Assembly (NCBI GenBank): GCA_002840095.1
Contig: PGZL01000010.1
Coordinates: 78,872-142,871 of the forward strand
Direction of reading: 5' to 3'
DNA length: 64,000 nucleotides
From: Gammaproteobacteria bacterium HGW-Gammaproteobacteria-1
Lineage (GTDB): Bacteria; Pseudomonadota; Gammaproteobacteria; Thiohalomonadales; Thiohalomonadaceae
In this document: in pieces, positions 17,993-26,336 of the stretch
Numbering within the stretch: position 1 is the first letter of the stretch
Layout of the letters: the number at the start of each line of letters is the position of its first letter
Notes under the pieces: generated by a model
What the model was told of the DNA's origin: nothing
What the model saw: the letters and a program-made list of their open reading frames with translations, nothing else
Database searches by the model: none
Position numbers and translations under genes: made by a program

Positions 17993-18195
17993 ATTCCACA
18001 GACCGGTTCAGCACCGCACCGTTTCCTCATCTGCAATGCGATTCACCTCGACTTGTTCCAAGTCTAATGCCCACTAGGCAAACTCCATAATAGAAAATAC
18101 GCGTTTTACCTATTTCACTACTTTCCGTCAGAAGGCATCTTGCTTACATTGCGGGCGGCACGCGCCGCCGCGTCCTTCATAGACAACGGAACGTA

Positions 18196-18840
18196 ATGAG
18201 CAGCGAGCATATTTCCGCCCTGGTGGCGGATGATCATCCGGTGGTGCGCATAGGCATGCGCCGTCTGCTGGAAAGCAACGGTATTGGAGTAGTGGCCGAG
18301 GCGGCCACCGGCGAAGAGGCCTACCGCCTGTACGATCTCCATCGTCCCGACATGGTGTTGATGGACATGCGCATGCCCGGCATCGGCGGCCTGGAGGCCG
18401 TGCGCCGCATCCGGCGCCGGGATGCGGATGCGAAAATCATGATGCTCAGCATCTCCGACAGCGATGCCCTGTTCAGCCAGGCGGTGCACATGGGCGTTGC
18501 GGGTTATCTCACCAAGAGCGCGGCGCCGGCGGAGATCGTCACCGCCGTGCGCCGGGTCGCGGCGGGCGAGAAGCATTTCGATACGACCCTGGCCGGGCGC
18601 CTGTTCAGCGCGGGCGGCGAGTCGGCGCCCCGTCCCCTGCTGTCGGCGCTGACGCCGCGGGAGTTCGAAGTGTTCCGTCTCCTGGCCGAGGGCCACTCGG
18701 TCAACGACATCGCCGCCATCCTCTCCATCAGCCCCAAGACTGCCGGGGTGCATCACACCCGCATCATGCACAAGCTGGACATCCGCTCCCCGGCGCAGCT
18801 GGTGCGGCTGGCGTTCCAGCAGGGGCTGATCGCCATCTAG
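18196..18840 (+). CDS. NarL/FixJ-family response regulator, paralogue without its own kinase
   Basis: 214 residues with receiver features VADDHPVV, MVLMDMRMPG, LSISDSD and YLTKSA, and a LuxR-type HTH almost identical to the previous regulator (EFEVFRLLAEGHSVNDIAAIL, SPKTAGVHHTRIMHKLDI). The receiver domains differ more than the HTHs, as expected for duplicated regulators that diverged in input but share DNA sites. No kinase gene adjoins it. It may be phosphorylated by the kinase at 15996 or by an unlinked one. Confidence 0.93.
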   Translation: MSSEHISALVADDHPVVRIGMRRLLESNGIGVVAEAATGEEAYRLYDLHRPDMVLMDMRMPGIGGLEAVRRIRRRDADAKIMMLSISDSDALFSQAVHMGVAGYLTKSAAPAEIVTAVRRVAAGEKHFDTTLAGRLFSAGGESAPRPLLSALTPREFEVFRLLAEGHSVNDIAAILSISPKTAGVHHTRIMHKLDIRSPAQLVRLAFQQGLIAI

Positions 18841-18944
18841 GCGTCAGTGACACGAGTATTGCTTGCCGGAATCGGCGGACAAGCGACCGCAGTTGCATAA
18901 AACGGCGGCGACATAACTACAAATCATCAGTTGCGGGGGCACCT

Positions 18945-19418
18945 GTGGGCATATTGTCGTGGTTGAAGGGCGTGACGCAGGGCGGCGGCGAGATAAGCGA
19001 GGTCATTGCGCTCCGGCCGGTGGAGTTCGCCGCCGGTGAGGAAGAGTTCAGCGGCCTGAACATGAAGGAGGCGCTCGACGCGCATATTGCCTGGACACGG
19101 CGGCTGGAAGATCAGCTGAAGGGGAGTGATGCCGCCCACTACCCGGCGGACGCCGCCGCCGCCGATCACCTGTGCACGCTGGGAAAATGGATTCACGGCG
19201 CAGCGCGGCGTGAATTCGGCACCCTGCCGGAATACGGTGAATTGCACCGGGTACACGCCGAATTCCATGCGGTGGTGGGCGCCGTGCTGAGCGAGGTGCA
19301 GCACCGGGAGCAGGTCGACGCCGGACAGGCGCTCAAGGCCGTGCGCCAGAAATCGGGCGATGTGCAACTGGCCCTGATCCGTCTCTATGCCTCGGTACAG
19401 GGCCATGGTACCCACTGA
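18945..19418 (+). CDS. CZB (chemoreceptor zinc-binding) domain protein
   Basis: 157 residues, GTG start, no membrane helix. The CZB pattern is clear: AHIAWTRRLEDQL, then HLCTLGKWIHGAARREFG and ELHRVHAEFHAVVG, giving the 3His/1Cys zinc site. In the family, CZB domains sense zinc or oxidants such as HOCl through the zinc-bound Cys. It lacks any output domain and probably passes its signal to a partner, most plausibly the GGDEF/EAL protein that starts 28 bases downstream. Confidence 0.85.
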   Translation: MGILSWLKGVTQGGGEISEVIALRPVEFAAGEEEFSGLNMKEALDAHIAWTRRLEDQLKGSDAAHYPADAAAADHLCTLGKWIHGAARREFGTLPEYGELHRVHAEFHAVVGAVLSEVQHREQVDAGQALKAVRQKSGDVQLALIRLYASVQGHGTH

Positions 19419-19446
19419 GGCGGCCACCGCGCCGTAGCGCGCATCC

Positions 19447-22400
19447 ATGCGATTGTTCAGACATTATTTCCTCTTCGCGCTAATCGTTGCCGCGCTGCTC
19501 TCCGTGCCCGCGGGCCTGGTGCTGCTGGACGCGGCTGGGCGCCTGCGCGAGGTCCAAGCGGCCGGGACGGTGGTGGCGCACCTGCGCCACACTTCGGACC
19601 TGCTGCGTGCCCTGCGCGAAGAGCAGGCCGCCAGCGTGCGCCTGCATGCCGCGGGGCGTGCCGGGCAAACCGAACTGGCGACCCTGCGCGGGCAGACCGA
19701 TGCGGCGCTGGCGGCCGCGCCGTTGCCGGGCTCAGGCGCCGTCCGCTCCGTCGCAGACGACGGTGAAATGAACTTGGTGCGCCTGCGGCGCGCGGTCGAC
19801 GACGGAACGACGGATGGCATTGAGCTGCTGCTGGGCTACCGCTCACTGGCGGAACGGACACAGGCCGTGCGGGCGCCCGACTTACCGGCATCTCTGGTCG
19901 GCCCCGTGGCGGCATGGCTCACCCTGTGGCGCAGCATGGATTATGTGGCGCAGAAGCGGGATGCCGCCTGGCTGGGTGCCACCGGCCATGGCGCCGCGGG
20001 CGGCGCGGTCGTCTTTGAACTGTGCACCCTGGCGACACGACTGGACGAGCAGGTGCGGCGTCGGGTCGAATGGGGCTTGCCGCCGGCCTTGGCCGCTGCG
20101 GTGGCTGCCGCGGCGCAGGGAGTGAGCGAGCCGGCGCTGCAACGTTGTGCCGGCCCGGCCGCCTCAGCCTTGTCGCGCGGCGACGTGGCGGCGCAGCTGG
20201 ATGCTTTGGCCGCGGCCGAAAGCCAGGTGGTGCAGTGGATTGCCGCCGCGGCGCAGCAGCAGTTGCTGGCCGCCTGGGGGCGCGGCTTCGTTACCGTGGT
20301 GACCGGCGGCGCCCTGCTGCTGTTGCTGGCCCTGTACGGTTTTTATCTGTTGCGTGCCTATGGCCGACCGCTGGCCGGACTGGCGCGCACGGTGCGGATC
20401 CTGCGCCAGGATCCCGCCGCCGTCGCGCGCGCCGACGCGGTGGGCGACGGCGAGATGGCGCTGCTGGCCGCCGCCTTCAATGAGCTGGTGGACCTGCGGC
20501 AGGAGTACGAGCAGCACCAGCGCCTGTCGGACAGCGTGTTCGAGCACGCCCTGGACGGCATCCTGGTCACCGACGCCGGCGGCACCATACAGGCGGTGAA
20601 CGCCGCGCTGGGCGCCATGCTGGGTTACCCGGGGCGCACGCTGATGTACCGCAACGTGCGCCTGTTCAAGTCGGGCACGCATGACGCCGCCTTTTACCGC
20701 GCCATGTGGCAGGCGATCGATGAACAGGGAGCCTGGTGCGGCGAGATATGGAACCGGCGCAGCGACGGCGCCCTGGTGCTGATGCGCCTGTCCATCGCGG
20801 CGGTGCGCGATGGCGCCGGGACGGTGCTGCGCTACATCGGCATTTACAGCGACGTGACCGAACAGCGGCGCGCCGCGGACGAACTGAGCCGCGTCCATGC
20901 CTATCACCGCACGGTCATCGCGGCGCTGGGCGAGGGCCTGTATTGCGTCGACGGCGACGGTGTCCTGCGCTTTCTCAATCCGGCGGCGGAACGCATGCTG
21001 GGCTGGCGCGAGGAGGAGCTGCTCGGCCGCAACGCCCACGACGCCTTCCACGACCGGCGCAGCGACGGCACTCCCCTGCCGCGGGGCGACTGCATGCTGC
21101 TGGGCGTATTCCGCGACGGCATCGTCTATCAGGGCGAGGAGGTGTTCACCCGGCGCGACGGCAGCCGTTTCCCGGTGGAATGCCATTCCACGCCGTTGTA
21201 CGAAAACGACGTCCTCACCGGGGCGGTGGTGGCCTTCACCGATATCAGCCGGCGCAAGGAGGATGCACAGCGCATCCGTCACCTGGCCTATCACGACGGT
21301 CTCACCGGGCTGGCCAACCGCAGCTTCCTGCTGCAGCACCTGCGCCTGCTCATCGCCCAGGGGCAGCGCCGGCCGCAGCCCCTGGCCGTGCTGTTTCTCG
21401 ATCTCGATCGCTTCAAGCAGGTCAACGATTCGCTGGGACATCACATCGGCGATGCGCTGCTGACGGCGGTGGCGGGGCGCCTGCGCGGGATATTGCGTGA
21501 CGGCGACCTGCTGGCACGGCAGGGCGGCGATGAATTCATCGTGGTGTGCACCGCCGCCGCCGCTGCCGCGGACGACGATGACGGCGCCTGCCGTTCGGCC
21601 ATGGAAGTGGCGGCCAAGATGCACACGGTGCTGTCGCAGCCCTTCCTGATCGAGGGACAGGAGCTGTACATCGGCGCCAGCATCGGCATCAGCTGCCTGC
21701 CCAAGCATGGCGACGACGCCGACACCCTGCTGCGCCGCGCCGACCAGGCCATGTACCAGGCCAAGAACGCCGGTCTGGACACCGCCGTCTATACCCGGGG
21801 CGACGATCGCTACCTGCAGGACAAGCTCGTGCTGGAGACGCGCCTGCGCGGCGCGCTGGCGCGCAACGATCTGCTGCTGCTGGTCCAGCCGGTGGTGGAC
21901 CTGGCCAGCGGTCGCATCGTCGGCGGCGAGGCGCTGCTGCGCTGGTACGACGGCGGGCGCATCGTGGCGCCGGATGTGTTCGTGCCGGTGGCCGAGGATA
22001 CCGGACAGATCGTCGGCATCGGCGCCTGGGTCTATACCGAGGCCTGCCGCATGGCGGCGCGGTGGCGGCGGCAGGAGGCGGGCTTCGTGCTGGCCGTCAA
22101 TCTGTCGCCGCGACAGATGGTGGACCGCAGCCTGCTGCGCGGCTTGTGCGATGCCATGGCGACGCACGGCCTGGAGCGCGACTCACTGGAACTGGAGATC
22201 ACCGAAAGCGTCGCCATGTCGCTGCCGCGCCGTGCGCGACGCAGCATCTGCTGGCTGCGCCAACACGGTGTGCGCATTTCCATCGACGACTTCGGTACCG
22301 GCCATTCCAGCCTGGCGCGGCTGCAGGAAATCACCGCCGACCGCCTCAAGATCGATCGCTCCTTCGTCAAGGGGCTTCCCGACACGGCCCACAGCGTCAC

Positions 22401-22605
22401 CATCGTGCGCAACACCATCGCCCTGGCCCACGACCTCGGCATGAGCGTGGTGGCGGAAGGGGTGGAAACCGAGGCGCAGCGCAGGCTGTTGCTGGAGATG
22501 GGCTGTGATCATGCGCAGGGCTTTCTGTTCAGCCGCCCGGTCGACGCGGACGAATTCACCCGCATGCTGGAGGGGGGCGTACTCAAGCCGGCGGCAGAGA
22601 GCTGA
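19447..22605 (+). CDS. NIT-like sensor-PAS-PAS-GGDEF-EAL protein
   Basis: 1052 residues. Membrane helices at about 8-27 and 275-300 enclose a helical periplasmic domain. Its LLRALREEQAASVRLHAAG ... LRGQTDAALAA resembles NIT nitrate/nitrite-sensing domains (moderate certainty). Two PAS domains follow (about 350-460 and 475-600), then GGDEF (693-697, I-site RDGD) and EAL with EALLRW, NLSPRQM, ELEITES, DDFGTGHSS and LKIDRSF. Both catalytic sets look complete, so it could make and degrade c-di-GMP. It is followed at 61 bases by an MCP-like gene that carries a PilJ/NarX-type sensor and a CZB domain. Confidence 0.92.
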   Translation: MRLFRHYFLFALIVAALLSVPAGLVLLDAAGRLREVQAAGTVVAHLRHTSDLLRALREEQAASVRLHAAGRAGQTELATLRGQTDAALAAAPLPGSGAVRSVADDGEMNLVRLRRAVDDGTTDGIELLLGYRSLAERTQAVRAPDLPASLVGPVAAWLTLWRSMDYVAQKRDAAWLGATGHGAAGGAVVFELCTLATRLDEQVRRRVEWGLPPALAAAVAAAAQGVSEPALQRCAGPAASALSRGDVAAQLDALAAAESQVVQWIAAAAQQQLLAAWGRGFVTVVTGGALLLLLALYGFYLLRAYGRPLAGLARTVRILRQDPAAVARADAVGDGEMALLAAAFNELVDLRQEYEQHQRLSDSVFEHALDGILVTDAGGTIQAVNAALGAMLGYPGRTLMYRNVRLFKSGTHDAAFYRAMWQAIDEQGAWCGEIWNRRSDGALVLMRLSIAAVRDGAGTVLRYIGIYSDVTEQRRAADELSRVHAYHRTVIAALGEGLYCVDGDGVLRFLNPAAERMLGWREEELLGRNAHDAFHDRRSDGTPLPRGDCMLLGVFRDGIVYQGEEVFTRRDGSRFPVECHSTPLYENDVLTGAVVAFTDISRRKEDAQRIRHLAYHDGLTGLANRSFLLQHLRLLIAQGQRRPQPLAVLFLDLDRFKQVNDSLGHHIGDALLTAVAGRLRGILRDGDLLARQGGDEFIVVCTAAAAAADDDDGACRSAMEVAAKMHTVLSQPFLIEGQELYIGASIGISCLPKHGDDADTLLRRADQAMYQAKNAGLDTAVYTRGDDRYLQDKLVLETRLRGALARNDLLLLVQPVVDLASGRIVGGEALLRWYDGGRIVAPDVFVPVAEDTGQIVGIGAWVYTEACRMAARWRRQEAGFVLAVNLSPRQMVDRSLLRGLCDAMATHGLERDSLELEITESVAMSLPRRARRSICWLRQHGVRISIDDFGTGHSSLARLQEITADRLKIDRSFVKGLPDTAHSVTIVRNTIALAHDLGMSVVAEGVETEAQRRLLLEMGCDHAQGFLFSRPVDADEFTRMLEGGVLKPAAES

Positions 22606-22666
22606 TTTGCCCATATTGGGCAGGCACCGGGTAACGGTGCGTACTGAAGCAAAGAGGAGTTTTGCT

Positions 22667-24603
22667 ATGAGACAGTTGATCGCGCATCTGATCCAACAGG
22701 CGCTGCATACCTTAGGTATCCGCACCCTGGACCGCCAGTACCTGTTTTCCTACGCCCTGATATTCATCTCCGCGGCCATCGTCGCCGCTTCGCTGTTCTA
22801 CGGTTTCGGGACCGACGCCACCAGCATCAACGTCGCCGGCGCACAGCGCATGCTGAGCCAGAAGGTGGCCAAGGAGGCGCTGCTCGCCGGGCAGGGGGGC
22901 GAAAGCAGGGAAACGGTGTATGCCACCCTCGCGCAGTTCGAAAGCGTGCATCAAGCCCTGTTGCAGGGTGACGCACAGCGCGATATTGCCGTGGTGACGG
23001 ACACGGCGGTACGCGCCCAGCTGCAAAAGGTGGGGCAGGTATGGAAGGAGTACCGGCAGGAGATCGTGGCCTATGTGGAGCAGCCGGCGGCGGAGCGCGT
23101 GCACGCCATCCAGCAGCGCTCGCTGGAGGTGCTGAAGGAAATGAACGCCGGCGTCACGATGATGGAAGCCATCGCCACGCACGCGGTGGAGAAGCAGCGC
23201 CAGCTGGCCCTGGTGATGACCGGCGCCATCCTGCTGCTGGTGACCTTCGGCCGCATGTTCGGCATGACGGTGCTGATGCAGCAGATAACCCACCTGCGCG
23301 AACATCTCGACTCGGTGAAGCAGGGCGATTTCTCCCATTCGTTGGAGGTGAAGAACCGCGATAACGAAATCGGCCAGATGTTCGTCGCCTATAACGACAT
23401 GGTGGCGCACATGGGCCAGATCGTCGGCGGCGTGACCCAGGGTACGGTGCATGTCAGCGGCACCATCGACGACGTGGCGCAGCGCCTGGAGGAGACCTTG
23501 CGCGGCGTGCAGCGCCAACACTCGGAAATCGACCAAGTCGCCACCGCCATGAACGAAATGGCCGCCACCGTACAGGAAGTGGCGCGCAACACCTCGCGTA
23601 CCGCCGAGGCGGCGGGGCAGGCCAAGGATGAGGCGGAAGCCGGCCGCCGCGTGGTGGCACAGACCATCGGCAGCATCGACAGCCTGGCGCAGCAGGTGGA
23701 ACAGGGCGCCGGGGTGATGGCGCAGCTGGAAGAGGACAGCCGCGAGGTGGGGCAGGTGCTGGAGGTGATCAACGGCATCGCCTGAACGCCGCCATCGAGG
23801 CGGCGCGCGCCGGCGAGCAGGGCCGCGGCTTCGCGGTGGTGGCCGACGAGGTGCGCGTCCTGGCGCAGCGGACGCAGAAATCCACCGAGGAGATCCGCGC
23901 CATCATCGAACGGTTGCAGACCCAGTCACGCAAGGCCGCGGAGATGATGGGACAGAGCCGCGAACAGGCGCAGGCCACGGTCTCCGCTACCTCCGAGGCG
24001 GGCAGTGTGCTGGAGCGCATCGTCCGGTCGGTGGCCACCATCACCGACATGAGCAGCCAGATCGCCACCGCCGCCGAGGAACAGAGCCAGGTGGCCGGGG
24101 AGATGGACCGCTCCATCACCAACATCGCCGGTGTGGCGGAGGAAACCACCCGCACCGCCGCCGAGACGATGACGGCGACGGAAGAGATCCACGAGCACAT
24201 GGACCGGCTGCGCGCCCTGGTGGCCCGCTTCCGCACCAACGTCAAGGGCGTGGAGCTGACCGCCGCCAAAACCGCGCACCTGGCCTGGAAAGGCAAGCTG
24301 CGTGCATACCTCGACGGCAAGGGCAGCCTGACCCGGGAGCAGGCCGTCTCGCACAAGGACTGCATACTCGGCAAGTGGTATTACGGCGAAGGCATGCAGC
24401 AATACGGCAGCATGGCGGAGATGCGCCAGCTGGAGTTGCCGCATGCGGAGCTGCATAGCCTGATCCGCAACATCATCAGCCTGCGCGAGTCCGGCAATGC
24501 CGCCGATGCGGAACAGCAGTACCTCAAGATCGAGCCGCTGTCGCGCCAGATCGTGCAGATGCTCGGCGCCATCGAGCAGAAGAGCAGCGCCGCTACCGCC
24601 TGA
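22667..24603 (+). pseudogene. Methyl-accepting chemotaxis protein with PilJ-type sensor and CZB domain, frameshifted
   Basis: The start ATG has GAGGAG upstream. Visible parts: membrane helix (about 25-45), PilJ/NarX-type N-terminal domain (INVAGAQRMLSQKVAKEAL), second helix, HAMP, first half of the signalling hairpin, then a TGA at 23783-23785. The + frame from 23782 resumes exactly as [20 protein letters not shown] and continues to a C-terminal CZB domain ([28 protein letters not shown]). What is missing is the invariant EQTNLLA tip, i.e. about 22 bases between two GCC triplets. Loss of the tip that contacts CheA/CheW plus the frameshift makes it non-functional unless this is an assembly error. 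Confidence 0.85.
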
Positions 24604-24612
24604 GCCCCGGCC

Positions 24613-24655
24613 GCGGCTGTCGGGCGCGGTGACGCCCGGCAGCCGCTTGTATTTC
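24613..24655 (+). terminator. Probable terminator hairpin after the MCP gene
   Basis: A 14-bp stem with one T-G pair (GCGGCTGTCGGGCG with CGCCCGGCAGCCGC, 24613-24626 and 24633-24646) is followed by TTGTATTT. The T-run is weak, so termination may be partial. Confidence 0.6.
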
Positions 24656-24682
24656 CCCCGCGCTGTTTGTAGGGTGTGCCGC

Positions 24683-25294
24683 ATGCCTGCGCACACCACC
24701 ACCACTGTCGATCTGATCCGTCACGGCGAGCCGGTGGGCGGTCGCCGCTACCGCGGCCAGCTGGACGATCCCCTGAGCGAGAAGGGCTGGCGGCAGATGC
24801 GCGAGGCGGTGGGCGATCACAGCCCGTGGAACGCCATCGTCAGTTCGCCGCTCCAGCGCTGCGCCGCCTTCGCCGAGGAACTGGCCGCGCGTCACGGCCT
24901 GCCGCTGCATTTCGACGCGCGCCTGATGGAAATCGGCTTCGGTGCCTGGGAGGGGCGGACGGCGGAGGAACTGCTGGCGGAAGACCCGCAGCGCCTGGCG
25001 GATTTCTGGCGCGACCCCCTGCATCACACCCCGCCCGGGGCAGAAACCCTGCCCGCATTCCGGGATCGCGTCACCGCCGGCTGGAACGAACTGCTTGAGC
25101 GCCATACCGGACAGCATGTGCTGGTGGTGGGCCACGCCGGCATGATGCGCATGATCATCCGCGAGGTGCTGGCGATGCCGCTGGACAAGATGTTCCGTCT
25201 TCAGGTGGGCAACGCCGCCATCACCCGTATCCGCGTCGACGGCTGCGGCGCGGAGGCCCTGCCGCAGCTGGTTTTTCACGACGGCAGGCTTTAG
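24683..25294 (+). CDS. cobC: Histidine phosphatase, probable alpha-ribazole phosphatase
   Basis: 203 residues of the phosphoglycerate-mutase-like fold: catalytic LIRHGEP near the N-terminus, SSPLQRCAAFAEEL, MEIGFGAWEGR, and the second His in VVGHAGMMRMIIRE. It would remove the phosphate from alpha-ribazole-5'-phosphate or from adenosylcobalamin-5'-phosphate. The call from fold alone would be general; the placement before cobS and in a window full of cobalamin genes makes CobC the best choice. The ATG at 24683 follows the MCP terminator. Confidence 0.85.
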   Translation: MPAHTTTTVDLIRHGEPVGGRRYRGQLDDPLSEKGWRQMREAVGDHSPWNAIVSSPLQRCAAFAEELAARHGLPLHFDARLMEIGFGAWEGRTAEELLAEDPQRLADFWRDPLHHTPPGAETLPAFRDRVTAGWNELLERHTGQHVLVVGHAGMMRMIIREVLAMPLDKMFRLQVGNAAITRIRVDGCGAEALPQLVFHDGRL

Positions 25295-25317
25295 GGGGCA
25301 ATCACCACACTGTTGGA

Positions 25318-25454
25318 CTCTCGCAAAGACGCCAAGCGCGCCAAGAATGCCTTTCCGTCGGCCGGGTTGGGCTCCGCCCGACACCGCCTAAAGCGGACAG
25401 GCGAAGGCGATTGGCGCCGTGTCTTTCCTGGCGTTCTTGGCGTCTTGGCGAGAG
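25318..25454. repeat. Long inverted repeat of GCCAAG/GCAAAG units
   Basis: Imperfect arms CTCTCGCAAAGACGCCAAG (from 25318) and CTTGGCGTCTTGGCGAGAG (to 25454) extend inwards through further GCGCCAAGAA / TTCTTGGCG units. The interior has smaller palindromes (GTCGGCCGGGTTGGGCTCCG). It lies between cobC and cobS and belongs to the same general type as 11891-12029. Confidence 0.8.
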
Positions 25455-25510
25455 TAAATGAAGTTTTCAGGTTTATAATTCCGCCCCCGAGTCCCAGTTC
25501 CTCTGCCCCC

Positions 25511-26239
25511 ATGCAAAGCTTTCTCATCGCCCTGCAGTTCCTGACCCGCTTTCCGGTGCGCCTGGCGGAGGTGCCGACGCCGGAGGCGCGCGGCCGTTCG
25601 CTGCTGGCCTATCCGCTGGTGGGTGCCGTCATCGGCCTGCTGCTGGCGGGGCTGGATTATGTGCTGGGGACGCCCGATCCCTGGCTGGAGGCGGCGTTGC
25701 TGCTCACCGCCTGGGTCATCGTCACCGGCGCGCTGCACCTGGACGGCCTGGCCGACAGCGCCGACGCCTGGCTCGGGGGGCGCGGTGAGCCCGAACGCAC
25801 CCTGGAGATCATGAAGGACCCGCGTAGCGGTCCGGCGGGCGTGGCGGCGGTAGTGATGCTGCTGCTGGTGAAATTCGCCGCCCTCACCGCGCTGCTGCGC
25901 GCCGAGCTGTGGCTGGTGCTCTTGATCACCCCGATCCTCGGCCGCACCTTGTTGATATGGCTGTTTCTCACCACGCCCTACGTGCGGGAGAACGGGCTCG
26001 GCGCCGATCTGGCGCGCCACCTGCCGCGCGATGCCGGCTGGCTGGTGCTCGTACTCGTGGCGCTGGCCATGCCCCTGCTGTTCGGCTGGTCCGGCCTGCG
26101 CCTGCTGCTGATCCTGGCCGTGGTCGCCTGGTTGCTGCGCCGCCTGATGCTCAAACACATCCACGGCACCACCGGCGACACCGCCGGCGCGCTGCTCGAA
26201 GTCATTGAAGTCAGCTGCCTGGTGGCGTTGGCTTTATAA
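25511..26239 (+). CDS. cobS: Adenosylcobinamide-GDP ribazoletransferase (cobalamin synthase)
   Basis: A 242-residue inner-membrane enzyme joining adenosylcobinamide-GDP with alpha-ribazole (or its phosphate), the last assembly step. Motifs: LIALQFLTRFPV, LVGAVIGLLLA, the metal/substrate site HLDGLADSADAWLGG, IMKDPRSGPAGVAAV, and the C-terminal GTTGDTAGALLEVIEVSCLVAL. Six or so hydrophobic helices are visible. The ATG at 25511 (MQSFLIALQF) starts the conserved region; the frame is open upstream through the inverted repeat, which I discard. Confidence 0.96.
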   Translation: MQSFLIALQFLTRFPVRLAEVPTPEARGRSLLAYPLVGAVIGLLLAGLDYVLGTPDPWLEAALLLTAWVIVTGALHLDGLADSADAWLGGRGEPERTLEIMKDPRSGPAGVAAVVMLLLVKFAALTALLRAELWLVLLITPILGRTLLIWLFLTTPYVRENGLGADLARHLPRDAGWLVLVLVALAMPLLFGWSGLRLLLILAVVAWLLRRLMLKHIHGTTGDTAGALLEVIEVSCLVALAL

Positions 26240-26330
26240 GGCAGATACAAGTTACAAGTTGCAAGTGACAAGTTAAAAGCAACACCATTCATTCTCGTCA
26301 CTTGTAACTTGCAACTTGCGACTTGGAACT
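26240..26330. repeat. ACAAGTT/ACAAGTG heptamer inverted element (copy 3)
   Basis: Left arm of direct units from 26244 (ATACAAG, TTACAAG, TTGCAAG, TGACAAG), a 30-base AT-rich middle, and a right arm of inverted units (CACTTGTAACTTGCAACTTG and ACTTGGAAC) to 26330. It lacks the GTGCGCTGCGCGCAC core of other copies. It lies between cobS and pepN, ending 6 bases before the pepN start, so it may influence pepN translation. Confidence 0.88.
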
Positions 26331-26336
26331 TTTTCG

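Noticed and set aside
22667..24603. Programmed frameshift in the MCP gene
   Set aside because: A programmed shift would keep all codons; here the invariant tip residues are absent as well, so deletion or assembly error fits better.
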